From NCBI GenBank assembly GCA_011526105.1, contig WYAZ01000152.1, positions 20,380 to 84,379 on the forward strand: DNA of 64,000 bases, given 5' to 3'. The notes beneath the pieces are model-generated. The model saw only the letters and a list, made by a program, of their open reading frames with translations, was not told the origin of the DNA and searched no databases. This stretch comes from Deltaproteobacteria bacterium. Its GTDB lineage: Bacteria > Myxococcota > Kuafuiibacteriia > Kuafuiibacteriales > Kuafuiibacteriaceae. Positions 52,740 to 60,898 of this stretch are shown in pieces. Position numbers and translations under genes: made by a program. How positions within the stretch are numbered: position 1 is the stretch's first letter; the number at the start of each line of letters is the position of its first letter.

Positions 52740-55001
52740 GTGAACAAGAGCGACATCGATCGCCTAGGGATAGGCCCGGTCAAGAAGTTTGGCCGGTACA
52801 CCCTCATCAAGAAACTCGCCACCGGCGGCATGGCGGAGATCTGGCTTGCGCGTCAGACCGGCCTCGCCGGCTTCAATCGCTTCGTCGTCATCAAGAAGAT
52901 CCTGAGCCACCTCGGCGAGGAAGAGACCTTCGTCAAGATGTTCCTCGACGAAGCTCGGATGAGCGTTCAGCTCACCCATCCGAACATCGTCCAGGTCTAC
53001 GACCTCGGCGAAGCCGAGCGCACCTACTTCATCGCGATGGAATACATCGCGGGTGAGAACCTCGCGGCGATCGCTTGGCGCGGCGTCAAACGCCGAAAGC
53101 CGCTCTCGGCGCAGTTCGCCGCCCGCATCATCGCGGACGCCTCCCGCGCCCTCAACTACGCCCACCACCTGAAGGGCCCGGACGGCGTGGCACACGAGCT
53201 CGTCCACCGCGACATCTCGCCGCAGAACATCCTCGTGACCTACGAGGGCGAGGTCAAAGTCGTCGACTTCGGTATCGCGAAGGCGGCCACAAAGTCTCAG
53301 CACACCAAGACCGGCATGCTGAAGGGCAAGTTCAGCTACATGAGCCCGGAGCAGTGTTTGGGCAATCCGCTCGACATGCGCTCCGACATTTTCGCGCTCG
53401 GCATCGTGCTTTACGAGCTCTGCACGGGGAAGCGCCTGTTCAAGCACGAGTCCGAGCTCATGATCTTGGAGATGATCACGAAGCGGCGCATCACGCCGCC
53501 TTCGCAGGTCGCCGAGGGTGTGAGTCCCGAGCTCGAACGCATCATTCTCAAGGCGCTCGAGAAGGAGGTCACCGACCGCTACCAAACCGCTCAAGACCTC
53601 GCGATCGCGCTCGAGAACTACCTCCGAGAAGAGGCCGAGCAGTCAGGCAGCTCCGACATCGCCTCGTACATGCGGTCCCTGTTCAAGGACAAGATCGAGG
53701 AGAAGCAGGAGGTCTGTCAGCTCGCCGAAGCGGAAGACTTCCTCGCGAGCTTCGCCGACGAGGAGCCCACCGAACAGGGTCTGCCCAGAGGCCCCACGGC
53801 GAAGGGGCGCCGCGTCATCTACGGCAACGCACCGTCCACCTCCAGCATGGGTGTCTCCATGCCCGGGCTTCCTCATCCGTCACAGGGCACGCCCGCGGGC
53901 ATGATGCCGTACCCACAGAGGAGCGGCTTCCATCCCGGCATGCCCGTCACGCATTCCGGTCAAACCGGGATGCCATTCTCGGGCCTCCCGTACCCCACCG
54001 GTTCGATGGGGGTGCCCCCGCTCGCGCCGGATCGAGGGCTCGCGCCGAAGATCGTGCTGGGCGTAGCGCTGGTGGTCATCGGACTCGCGAGCGCGTTCCT
54101 GTTCAAGCTGCTGCAGGCTCCATCGGAGTTTGACCAGCCGCTCGCGAGCCAGCAGGCCGCTCCGGTCAATACCAAGACCGGCAAGATCTCCATCAGCTCG
54201 ACACCGTCCGGAGCCGAGGTTGTCGTCAACGACGATCCCGTGAAGCTCGAGGGGGGTGAGGTCGCGCGGACGCCCATCGCCTCGTTGACGGAGCTACAGT
54301 TCGGCAAGAAGTACAAGATCCAGCTGCGGCTCGAAGGTCACCGTGAGTTCACGCAGGAGATCGTGATGAGCGAGTCCAGTGATGGCCTAAAGGTCGACGC
54401 CCACCTGGAGCCGTTCAAAGGCGAGGTTCGAATCAAGGTCGCAGGTTCCATCGCCGACCAGGTCGAGGTGCACATCCAGAACAAGAAGGTTGGCACGGGT
54501 AACTCGACCCTGCAGCACCCTCAGGGAGAATTCCGAGTCGAAGGGCGTCTGTCGGGCTACCGCTGCAAGTCCGAACCGGAGGTGATCAAGGTGAAGCAGC
54601 ACGCCATCGCAGTCGCCGAGATCCACTGTGATGAGATCAAGCGCCCCATGCTCGCGGCCGCCAGCTCGGCCGGAACCCGCTCCTCCGGGAGTCGCTCATC
54701 GCGCGGAGGCTCGAGTGCGAAACCGGTCCCTGAGGAAGGCGGGGCAGCCCCCATCGTGCGAACCGGCCCCGCCGGTTGCCAGCGCCTCGAGGGGCACTTT
54801 GGCAACGTGACGATCAGCAGCGAGCCCTATTCAGTCATCTACCTCGACGACAAGCTCCTGGGAGAGACGCCCTTGGCCAAGGTGAGGATCCCCGCCGGCT
54901 GTATGTTCATCCGGGCCGTGCACCCGGAGACCAAGAAGGAGAAGACCATGAGAATCAACGTGGAGCCCAACCGGACCAGCCGCTACAAGATTACGCTCTA
55001 G
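52740..55001 (+). CDS. Ser/Thr protein kinase with C-terminal PEGA domains
   Basis: A 753-aa kinase: 'ATGGMAEIWLA' Gly loop, Lys52, 'HRDISPQN' (156-163), DFG (176-178), 'SYMSPEQC'. After a Pro/Met/Gly-rich linker (about 355-425) there is a TM helix ('KIVLGVALVVIGLASAFLFKLL') and two PEGA domains: 'GKISISSTPSGAEVVVND' and 'GNVTISSEPYSVIYLDDKLLGETPL' (shown in part), the classic beta-strand PEGA repeat. GTG start at 52740, 75 bp from the divergent SGNH gene. Probably senses an extracytoplasmic ligand via PEGA. Confidence 0.95.
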   Translation: MNKSDIDRLGIGPVKKFGRYTLIKKLATGGMAEIWLARQTGLAGFNRFVVIKKILSHLGEEETFVKMFLDEARMSVQLTHPNIVQVYDLGEAERTYFIAMEYIAGENLAAIAWRGVKRRKPLSAQFAARIIADASRALNYAHHLKGPDGVAHELVHRDISPQNILVTYEGEVKVVDFGIAKAATKSQHTKTGMLKGKFSYMSPEQCLGNPLDMRSDIFALGIVLYELCTGKRLFKHESELMILEMITKRRITPPSQVAEGVSPELERIILKALEKEVTDRYQTAQDLAIALENYLREEAEQSGSSDIASYMRSLFKDKIEEKQEVCQLAEAEDFLASFADEEPTEQGLPRGPTAKGRRVIYGNAPSTSSMGVSMPGLPHPSQGTPAGMMPYPQRSGFHPGMPVTHSGQTGMPFSGLPYPTGSMGVPPLAPDRGLAPKIVLGVALVVIGLASAFLFKLLQAPSEFDQPLASQQAAPVNTKTGKISISSTPSGAEVVVNDDPVKLEGGEVARTPIASLTELQFGKKYKIQLRLEGHREFTQEIVMSESSDGLKVDAHLEPFKGEVRIKVAGSIADQVEVHIQNKKVGTGNSTLQHPQGEFRVEGRLSGYRCKSEPEVIKVKQHAIAVAEIHCDEIKRPMLAAASSAGTRSSGSRSSRGGSSAKPVPEEGGAAPIVRTGPAGCQRLEGHFGNVTISSEPYSVIYLDDKLLGETPLAKVRIPAGCMFIRAVHPETKKEKTMRINVEPNRTSRYKITL

Positions 55002-55011
55002 CGGAAGACGG

Positions 55012-55040
55012 TTGACAGGCCCGCGGCCCGCCGATAGACA
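55012..55040 (+). promoter_or_regulatory. Sigma-70-type promoter of tRNA-Val
   Basis: TTGACA (55012-55017) and TAGACA (55035-55040) are separated by exactly 17 bp, and the tRNA begins 13 nt after the -10. This is the best housekeeping-type promoter visible in the window. Confidence 0.8.
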
Positions 55041-55053
55041 CCAGCCCTCGTAA

Positions 55054-55125
55054 AGGCGCATAGCTCAGGGGTAGAGCGCTACCTTGACACGGTAGAGGTC
55101 CCAGGTTCGAAACCCGGTGCGCCTA
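55054..55125 (+). tRNA. tRNA-Val (anticodon GAC)
   Basis: A 72-nt cloverleaf: acceptor AGGCGCA/TGCGCCT pairs perfectly (7 bp), D-arm GCTC/GAGC, anticodon arm CTACC-TTGACAC-GGTAG with anticodon GAC, variable loop AGGTC, T-arm CCAGG-TTCGAAA-CCCGG, discriminator A. CCA is not encoded. The T-stem has an A-C mismatch in its middle pair, otherwise canonical. Promoter 55012-55040. Confidence 0.95.
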
Positions 55126-55148
55126 ATCAGTTTTCTCCTCGCCTCGCA

Positions 55149-55865
55149 CTAAAAGGTGTGGGCCAGCGGCACCAAGAGCCCAAGAGAACTGCCGACCAGG
55201 GCTCCAGCCCCGATATCGGTCCAGTAGTGATACCCGGCGCCGATCTTGAGCAGCCCCACCCCGAGCGCCAGCGCCTCCGCGGCGACCAAGACCACCCACC
55301 TCCAAGGGTCATCCGGGTGGCGTAGCCAGTACGTCACCGCGTAGCTGGTCGCGGCAGCAAACGCGGTCGAAGTGTGGCCAGAGAAGAAGGCGCGATTGGC
55401 GTCCGCGCCCTGACGTTCTTCGAGAGGCACGGACGCATCGTAGACGATGGGCGCCGGGCGACGGACGGCGGCCTTCACGACCTGCGTGACCGCCTGGGTG
55501 AGCAGCACCGCCTCGAGATGCACGATCGTGTCCGCGATCCAGCCGTCGCCACCGCTGTCGATCAAGTTGAGCGCCAGAGGCAAGAGCACGAGCGACATCA
55601 CGACCACGTCTGCGGTCTGGTGCGCGGTAGGGGAGTAGTTCCCGAGCACGAGACGATCCAAGGCGTTCAAGCTGTCCGGCGGCGTGCAGTTCGGGAGACA
55701 CGAAGCTGCGGGAAGCTCGACGAACGCCAGACTCAGACCGGCGAGGCCGAGTCCGTACAAGGGCGCGTCGACCTCGAGCTTCAGTCGGTATGGGCTCTCG
55801 GCCCCCACCGGGCTGGCGGCCGCACTCAGACCTCCGAGAACAAAGAGTGCGGCCCACCGAGTCAT
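55149..55865 (-). CDS. PAP2-family phosphatase
   Basis: A 238-aa membrane phosphatase with the three PAP2 motifs: 'KAAVRRPAP' (KxxxxxxRP), 'FFSGHTSTAFA' (SGHT) and 'GAGYHYWTDIGAGALVG' (GYHYxxD). It begins with a signal/TM segment and has about five TM helices. Likely acts on undecaprenyl-PP or a lipid phosphate. The 3' end lies 24 bp from the tRNA. Confidence 0.88.
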   Translation of the reverse strand: MTRWAALFVLGGLSAAASPVGAESPYRLKLEVDAPLYGLGLAGLSLAFVELPAASCLPNCTPPDSLNALDRLVLGNYSPTAHQTADVVVMSLVLLPLALNLIDSGGDGWIADTIVHLEAVLLTQAVTQVVKAAVRRPAPIVYDASVPLEERQGADANRAFFSGHTSTAFAAATSYAVTYWLRHPDDPWRWVVLVAAEALALGVGLLKIGAGYHYWTDIGAGALVGSSLGLLVPLAHTF

Positions 55866-55941
55866 GGTGGGAGCCTAACCGGACCGCCGAGAGGCAGTAT
55901 ATCTTCCGTTTCCCGAATCGTGCCGGTATGAGGCCACTCGC

Positions 55942-57141
55942 ATGAGCTTCGAAGCCAACGTAAGCGCGGTCCTTCAGCTCCGCCGGGACCGCCTCTCGTC
56001 CCTCGGCCGCCGACACCCTTGGGTCTTCTCGGGCGCAATTCAAGAGGTCGAAGGCTCGCCAGAGCCCGGCGACCTCGTGAAGCTCATCGGCCCGAAGGCC
56101 GAAGTGCTCGGCTTCGGCCACTACGCCAAGGGCTCCATCGCGGTGCGAATGCTGAGCTTTGGGACGGGAACTCCGGATCGCGCTTGGTGGAGAGCAGCGC
56201 TGGAGAACGCGCTGCGCCTGCGGGCGCGGCTCGGCCTCGTCGATGACCCCGAGACGGGAGCGTTCCGGTGGATCCATGGCGAGGGCGACGGCCTTCCGGG
56301 CCTCATCATCGACGTGTACGGCAACACCGCGGTGATGCACGCACACGACTTCGGAATGCACCGCCGCCGTCACGATCTCGCGGAGATGATCGGCGAGCTC
56401 CTGCCCGACCGAATCCAGGCGATCCATCATCGCCGAAAGGACCCGGACGCGGACAAGAAGACGGACCTCGGCGAGTACTTGCTCAAACGCTCCGCTCCGA
56501 ATGCTTCCGTGCTCGAGCACGGGATCGCGCTCTCCGTAGACTGGGTACAGGGGCAGAAGACGGGTCTGTTTCTCGATCAGCGAGAGCACCGGGCCATGGT
56601 CGGCGCGCATGCCCGAGGCCGGCGAGTTCTCAACCTCTTCTGCTACAACGGAGGCTTCAGCTTGGCCGCGCTCGCGGGCGGGGCCGAACTCGTGGCCTCG
56701 GTGGACGCATCCGAGCCCGCGATGAAGAGCCTCGAACACAACCTGTCGCTGATGGGCGCAGGCCGCGAGCGGCATCAGAGTCACACGCGCGACGTCTTTC
56801 AGTTCATCGAGTCGGATGCGTCACGCGGGTTCGATCTCTGGATCGTCGACCCGCCGGCGTTCGCCAAGACACACAAGGCGCGTCATCGCGGGATTCAGGC
56901 CTATCGGAAGCTGAATCGCATGGCGCTCGAACGCATCGAGCCGGGAGGGCTCTTGTTCACTTTCTCGTGCTCCCAGGCCGTGGACCGAACCAGCTTCGAA
57001 GGCGCGGTCACCGCGGCCGCCATCGACGTAGGCCGAAGCGTCCGGGTCCTCGCTCGGCTCTCACAGCCGGCCGACCACCCGGTGAGCCTCTTCCACCCCG
57101 AGGGCGAGTACTTGAAAGGACTCCTGCTGGAAGTCGCCTGA
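55942..57141 (+). CDS. rlmI: 23S rRNA m5C methyltransferase RlmI-like
   Basis: A 399-aa SAM-dependent methyltransferase with N-terminal PUA domain ('HPWVFSGAIQEVEG', 'DLVKLIGPKAEVLGFGHYAKGSIAVRML', shown in part), then 'RRVLNLFCYNGGFSLAAL', 'DLWIVDPPAFAKTHKARHRG' and 'GLLFTFSCSQAV' with a candidate catalytic Cys. Length matches E. coli RlmI (396 aa), which methylates C1962. The exact rRNA position cannot be proved by sequence. Confidence 0.9.
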   Translation: MSFEANVSAVLQLRRDRLSSLGRRHPWVFSGAIQEVEGSPEPGDLVKLIGPKAEVLGFGHYAKGSIAVRMLSFGTGTPDRAWWRAALENALRLRARLGLVDDPETGAFRWIHGEGDGLPGLIIDVYGNTAVMHAHDFGMHRRRHDLAEMIGELLPDRIQAIHHRRKDPDADKKTDLGEYLLKRSAPNASVLEHGIALSVDWVQGQKTGLFLDQREHRAMVGAHARGRRVLNLFCYNGGFSLAALAGGAELVASVDASEPAMKSLEHNLSLMGAGRERHQSHTRDVFQFIESDASRGFDLWIVDPPAFAKTHKARHRGIQAYRKLNRMALERIEPGGLLFTFSCSQAVDRTSFEGAVTAAAIDVGRSVRVLARLSQPADHPVSLFHPEGEYLKGLLLEVA

Positions 57142-57180
57142 GCGAGCCTCAGACCAGAGCTCACCGAACGCGGGCGGCGT

Positions 57181-57564
57181 TCACTCCAGGGGCTCGTAAC
57201 ACTCCGGCGTAAACGGCGGGGAACACACGCAGTAGAACTCGAGGTCCGCTGGTCCCAGGCTCTCCACGCACTGCGCGACGTCCGCCGGGATGAGCACCAC
57301 GTCCTTGGCGCCAATCTCCATCTCGCTTTCGCCCACGACCATACGGCCACGCCCCGAGATGACGAGATAGCGCTCGTCGGTGCCTCGTAGCCGATGCAGC
57401 TCCGTGGTCACGCCGGGCTCGACCCGAGCGAGCGCGATGGAGACCGCGCCCGGTTCACCCCGCCCCACCAGCGTGTGGATGTAGCAGCGCTCGCGGGTCA
57501 GTCGTTCATCCTCCGCCTTGGGACGACGCAGGCCCGCTTGGCCTGCGATCAGGCGAGCGCTCAA
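57181..57564 (-). CDS. Small cupin-domain protein
   Basis: A 127-aa single-domain cupin: 'GVTTELHRLRGTDERYLVISGRGRMVVG' (shown in part) is motif 1 and 'DVVLIPADVAQCVESLGPADLEFYCV' motif 2, with His and Glu metal ligands visible in motif 1. The C-terminal 'CVCSPPFTPECYEPLE' contains several Cys. TTG start overlaps the CBS-gene stop (TTGA). Metal-binding enzyme or sensor; substrate unknown. Confidence 0.85.
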   Translation of the reverse strand: MSARLIAGQAGLRRPKAEDERLTRERCYIHTLVGRGEPGAVSIALARVEPGVTTELHRLRGTDERYLVISGRGRMVVGESEMEIGAKDVVLIPADVAQCVESLGPADLEFYCVCSPPFTPECYEPLE

Positions 57565-57971
57565 GCCTGAGCCTCGAGCGTCTCCGCCAGCGCGCGCACC
57601 GCATCCGTAGCCGTGAAGAGCCCGATGACCTTCTCGCCTTCGACGATCACCGCAGTGCCGATGCGCCGATCGCGCATCGAGCGCGCGACCTCGAGCAGCG
57701 AGGTCTCGCGCGGCACCGCGTACACCTCGTCCTGCAGCGCGTCGGCGACGCGGGATCGCTCGGGATCGAGACCGAGGCTGCTCTCGAGCACGTAGAGATC
57801 GGAGAGCGACAAGAGACCCACGAGCTTGCCGCCGCGAATGACCGGCAGATGCCGAATCCCGTGCGCCTGCATGAGGTCGCGTGCGGTCCGAAGGGTCTCC
57901 GTCGGCGGGATGGAGTGTGTGTGCACGGACATGTACTGCCCCACGGTCGCTTGGCTCATGGCTCGATACAT
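57561..57971 (-). CDS. Tandem CBS-domain protein
   Basis: A 136-aa pair of CBS domains ('VGQYMSVHTHSIPPTETLRTARDLM', shown in part; 'GIRHLPVIRGGKLVGLLSLSDLYVLE' and 'EVYAVPRETSLLEVARSMRDRRIGTAVIVEG'). Stand-alone CBS pairs bind adenosyl nucleotides and often regulate enzymes; here it precedes the cupin by a 4-bp overlap. ATG 57971 and ATG 57959 are both possible starts. Confidence 0.85.
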   Translation of the reverse strand: MYRAMSQATVGQYMSVHTHSIPPTETLRTARDLMQAHGIRHLPVIRGGKLVGLLSLSDLYVLESSLGLDPERSRVADALQDEVYAVPRETSLLEVARSMRDRRIGTAVIVEGEKVIGLFTATDAVRALAETLEAQA

Positions 57972-58070
57972 ATCGGTCGGCTGAGCCGCGGGCAACGGCA
58001 GGATCTGCGTCAACGCGCGTAGGGTGGCGAAATCGGTGGCCTGGCCCGGTTCTTGAAACCTATCTGGAAC

Positions 58071-58508
58071 ATGAAACGCACCTGGATCCTCGTGGCCAAC
58101 CGCGCCGAAGCCAAGCTCTTCGAAAACGTCGGGATCAAGCCCAACCCTTCGTTGATGGAGGAGTTCTCTCACCCCAAGTCACGCGAAAAAGTGAGCGAAC
58201 TGCTCACGGACAAGGCGGGCGGGAGCTTCGAGCGCATGGGCAAGGGCCGAAACGCCATGGGCAAGCCGGTGGACCCGCACGCCCACGAGGCGGAGGTCTT
58301 CGCCAAAGAGATCGCTACCAAGCTCGAGAAGGCCCGAATGGAAGGCTCCTTCGATGCGCTGCTCGTCATCGCGGAGCCGAGCTTTCTCGGTACGCTCACG
58401 AGCCGCTTCTCGGCCCCGATGAACCAGCTCGTGTCCAAGACGGTCGATAAGAACCTCCCGGACATGACGCCGCACACGCTGCGGCCGCATCTCGAGGGGC
58501 TGCTGTAG
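58071..58508 (+). CDS. Host attachment protein-family (baeRF-like) protein
   Basis: A 145-aa protein of the 'protein required for attachment to host cells' family (PF10116-like), which has an eRF1/baeRF-like fold and is widespread in free-living bacteria. Typical N-terminus 'TWILVANRAEAKLFEN' and 'DALLVIAEPSFLGTL'. The C-terminal 'KTVDKNLPDMTPHTLRPHLEGLL' is also conserved. The name does not imply pathogenicity. It is 21 bp upstream of fhs. Confidence 0.85.
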   Translation: MKRTWILVANRAEAKLFENVGIKPNPSLMEEFSHPKSREKVSELLTDKAGGSFERMGKGRNAMGKPVDPHAHEAEVFAKEIATKLEKARMEGSFDALLVIAEPSFLGTLTSRFSAPMNQLVSKTVDKNLPDMTPHTLRPHLEGLL

Positions 58509-58529
58509 ATCCTTTCGCCGAGCACTGCT

Positions 58530-60215
58530 ATGAGCGGGTCCATGATCCGCTCCATCGAAGAGATCCAAAGCAGCCTCGGCCTCCGTCCGGAAGAGCTCGA
58601 GCCCTACGGCCACAACAAGGCCAAGGTCCGGCTCGACACCCTGAAGCGGCTGCAGGGCGCGCCGGATGGCCGCTTGGTGCTCGTCACCGCGATCAACCCC
58701 ACCCCCGCGGGCGAAGGCAAGACCGTCACCACCATCGGCCTCGGTGACGCCCTCGCCTCCCTCGGCAAGCGCACGATCGTGAACATCCGCGAGCCCTCCC
58801 TGGGGCCGGTCTTCGGCGTAAAGGGCGGCGGGGCCGGCGGCGGCATGGCGCGCGCGGTGCCGGGCGAGGAGCTGAACCTTCACTTCACGGGCGACTTCCA
58901 CGCGATCACCGCGGCGCACAACCTGCTCGCGGCGCTCCTCGACGCGCACGTCTTCCACGGCAATCAGCTCGGCTTCGGACCCCACGGAGTCGCATGGCAG
59001 CGCGTACTCGACGTGACCGACCGCAGCCTGCGTTCGGTCGTCACCGGTCTCGGTGGGAGCATCAACGGCACCCCGCGCGAGGCGAGCTTTGCGATCACCG
59101 CCGCCTCGGAGGTCATGGCCACCGTCGCCGCGAGTCGATCGCTCGAAGGCCTCTCCGAGCGGCTCGCACGGCTGGTCATCGGCACCCGCACCGATGGCAC
59201 GCCCATCACCGCTGGCGAGCTCGGCGCCGTGCCCTCGATGGTGCTCTTGCTCCGCGACGCCATGAACCCGAACCTCATCCAGACCGCGGCCGGCACGCCG
59301 CTCTTCGCGCACACCGGGCCCTTCGGCAACCTCGCGACCGGTCACAACTCGGTGGCCTCGGACGAGATGGCGCTCAAGCTCGCGGACATCGTGGTCACCG
59401 AGGCCGGCTTTGGCAGCGACCTCGGCTTCGAGAAGTTCTGTCACCTGGTCGCGCCGGCTCTGGGGCGCTCACCGTCCGCGGTGGTCGTCGTCGCGACGGT
59501 GAGGGCGCTCAAGTCGAACTCGGCGCTGGTCCCGAGGCTGGTGCCCGGCAAGCCGCTGCCCAAAGAGCTCGAGGACGAGAACCTGCCCGCGCTCGCCGAC
59601 GGCGCCGCGAACCTGAAGCGACACGTCGAGAACGTGCGTCAATTCGGGTTGCCGGTGGTGGTTGCGGTGAACCGCTTCCCCTCCGACAGCAAAGCCGAGC
59701 TCGAGATGCTGGAGTCGTTGGCCAAGAGCTTCGGCGCCAGCGCGTGTGCAGTATCGGAGGTCTTCGCCAAGGGCGGGGCCGAGGGTGGCCGGGCGCTGGG
59801 CGAGGCGGTGCTCTCCGTGCTCGAGAGCGAGAAGCCGAGCTTCAAGCCGCTCTACTCCTTGGACATGAAGCTCGAGGCCAAGCTCGACACCGTGGTCAAG
59901 AAGGTCTACGGCGGCGCCGGAATCTCTTTCAAAGGCAGCGCCAAGAAGAAGCTCGGTGAGCTCGAGAAGCGCGGTTTTGGGAACCTGCCGCTCTGCGTGG
60001 CGAAGACGCCCTTTTCGCTCTCGCACGACCCCAAGCTGCGTGGCGCGCCCACCGGCTTTCAGTTTGAGGTCGACGATGTGGACGTCGCGGCGGCGGCGGG
60101 ATTTGTGCGCGTGTTCTCGGGCGGCATCATGGTGATGCCAGGCTTTGGGGCGCATCCTTCGGCGCTCGATGTGTCGTTCGATGCGGATGGCACGGTCCGC
60201 GGGCTGAAGATTTAG
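58530..60215 (+). CDS. fhs: Formate--tetrahydrofolate ligase
   Basis: A 561-aa enzyme making 10-formyl-THF from formate, THF and ATP. The P-loop 'NPTPAGEGKTVTTIGLGDAL' is near residues 56-75; 'EPSLGPVFGVKGGGAGGG' and 'VPGEELNLHFTGDFHAIT' are the next conserved blocks, with 'TEAGFGSDLGFEKF' and 'KTPFSLSHDP'. Length equals the usual 555-560. Provides one-carbon units for purine and methionine synthesis. ATG 58530 or 58542. Confidence 0.95.
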   Translation: MSGSMIRSIEEIQSSLGLRPEELEPYGHNKAKVRLDTLKRLQGAPDGRLVLVTAINPTPAGEGKTVTTIGLGDALASLGKRTIVNIREPSLGPVFGVKGGGAGGGMARAVPGEELNLHFTGDFHAITAAHNLLAALLDAHVFHGNQLGFGPHGVAWQRVLDVTDRSLRSVVTGLGGSINGTPREASFAITAASEVMATVAASRSLEGLSERLARLVIGTRTDGTPITAGELGAVPSMVLLLRDAMNPNLIQTAAGTPLFAHTGPFGNLATGHNSVASDEMALKLADIVVTEAGFGSDLGFEKFCHLVAPALGRSPSAVVVVATVRALKSNSALVPRLVPGKPLPKELEDENLPALADGAANLKRHVENVRQFGLPVVVAVNRFPSDSKAELEMLESLAKSFGASACAVSEVFAKGGAEGGRALGEAVLSVLESEKPSFKPLYSLDMKLEAKLDTVVKKVYGGAGISFKGSAKKKLGELEKRGFGNLPLCVAKTPFSLSHDPKLRGAPTGFQFEVDDVDVAAAAGFVRVFSGGIMVMPGFGAHPSALDVSFDADGTVRGLKI

Positions 60216-60224
60216 ATCCTGCCG

Positions 60225-60247
60225 GCTGGGCCCGGGTCATCCCCAGC
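60225..60247 (+). terminator. Candidate terminator hairpin after fhs
   Basis: GCTGGG and CCCAGC pair around an 11-nt loop, 10 nt beyond the fhs stop. No T-tract follows, so the assignment is weak. Confidence 0.3.
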
Positions 60248-60276
60248 AAAGGGGCCCCTTGACGCGCAAGATGCCC

Positions 60277-60300
60277 GCATGATGGCATGACGGCATGGCC
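60277..60300 (+). promoter_or_regulatory. Three direct 8-bp repeats at the antitoxin start (candidate operator)
   Basis: GCATGATG-GCATGACG-GCATGGCC are three contiguous octamers, the last containing the ATG of the AbrB-like gene. AbrB-like antitoxins often repress their own operon, so this could be the operator; chance repetition is possible. Confidence 0.35.
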
Positions 60301-60588
60301 TCGGGAGAACTCAGCGGTAGCGAAATCAAGCGGGTCGGCAAGAGCGGCCAGATCTCGCTCGGCAAGGAACGAGCCGGCCAGTATTTCCGCGAAGAACGTC
60401 GAGACGACGGCTCCATCGTCCTCGTGCCGGTCGTGGTGGTCTCGAAGACGCACTGGACGGTGCGGGATCAGGACAAGATTCGCACCGCCCTCGCTTGGGC
60501 TGGCGAGACGGAATCGAAGAGCTCGGACCTCGATGCGCTGACGAAGCGGGCTTCTGCGAAGCCACGTAAGAAGAAGAATGTCGGCTAG
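60295..60588 (+). CDS. AbrB/SpoVT-like putative antitoxin
   Basis: A 97-aa protein. Residues about 10-50 ('KRVGKSGQISLGKERAGQYF' ... 'GSIVLVPVVVV') match the swapped-hairpin AbrB DNA-binding pattern (KSGQI...LxxE..G...). The C-terminal half is helical and ends in KPRKKK, suited to bind a toxin. The following gene overlaps by 11 bp and looks RelE/ParE-like, a normal antitoxin-toxin order. Confidence 0.7.
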   Translation: MASGELSGSEIKRVGKSGQISLGKERAGQYFREERRDDGSIVLVPVVVVSKTHWTVRDQDKIRTALAWAGETESKSSDLDALTKRASAKPRKKKNVG

Positions 60589-60886
60589 GATCGTCCTCGA
60601 TCTCAACAGCCCGGTGTTCCTCGACGACTTCCTGAACCTGGACAAGACCGAACTCACTCGCGTGGTGCAGGCCCTGAAGAAGATCCGGGGCATGGACTGG
60701 AACACCTTCATCGCGCACCGCGGCTCGCGGTGGGAGGTGATCGCTCACATCGCAGCCCCGAATGGCAAGCCCGCCCACTCGTTCAGGCTCACCCAGAAGT
60801 ATCGAGCGCTCGCGTATCGAGATGGCGTGTACCTGCGGGTGCTCTCGCTCCACCTCGACCACGACTCAGCCTACCGCGGTCGCTGA
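60578..60886 (+). CDS. RelE/ParE-like putative toxin
   Basis: A 102-aa small basic protein with RelE/ParE-superfamily features: N-terminal 'ARIVLDLNSPVFLDDFLNLD', middle 'LTRVVQALKKIRGMDWNTF', C-terminal 'FRLTQKYRALAYRDGVYLRVLSLHLDHDSAY', typical of the last strands and terminal His/Tyr of RelE-like mRNA interferases. It overlaps the AbrB-like gene by 11 bp. Toxicity is inferred from architecture. Confidence 0.65.
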   Translation: MSARIVLDLNSPVFLDDFLNLDKTELTRVVQALKKIRGMDWNTFIAHRGSRWEVIAHIAAPNGKPAHSFRLTQKYRALAYRDGVYLRVLSLHLDHDSAYRGR

Positions 60887-60898
60887 GCTTCGGAAGCT

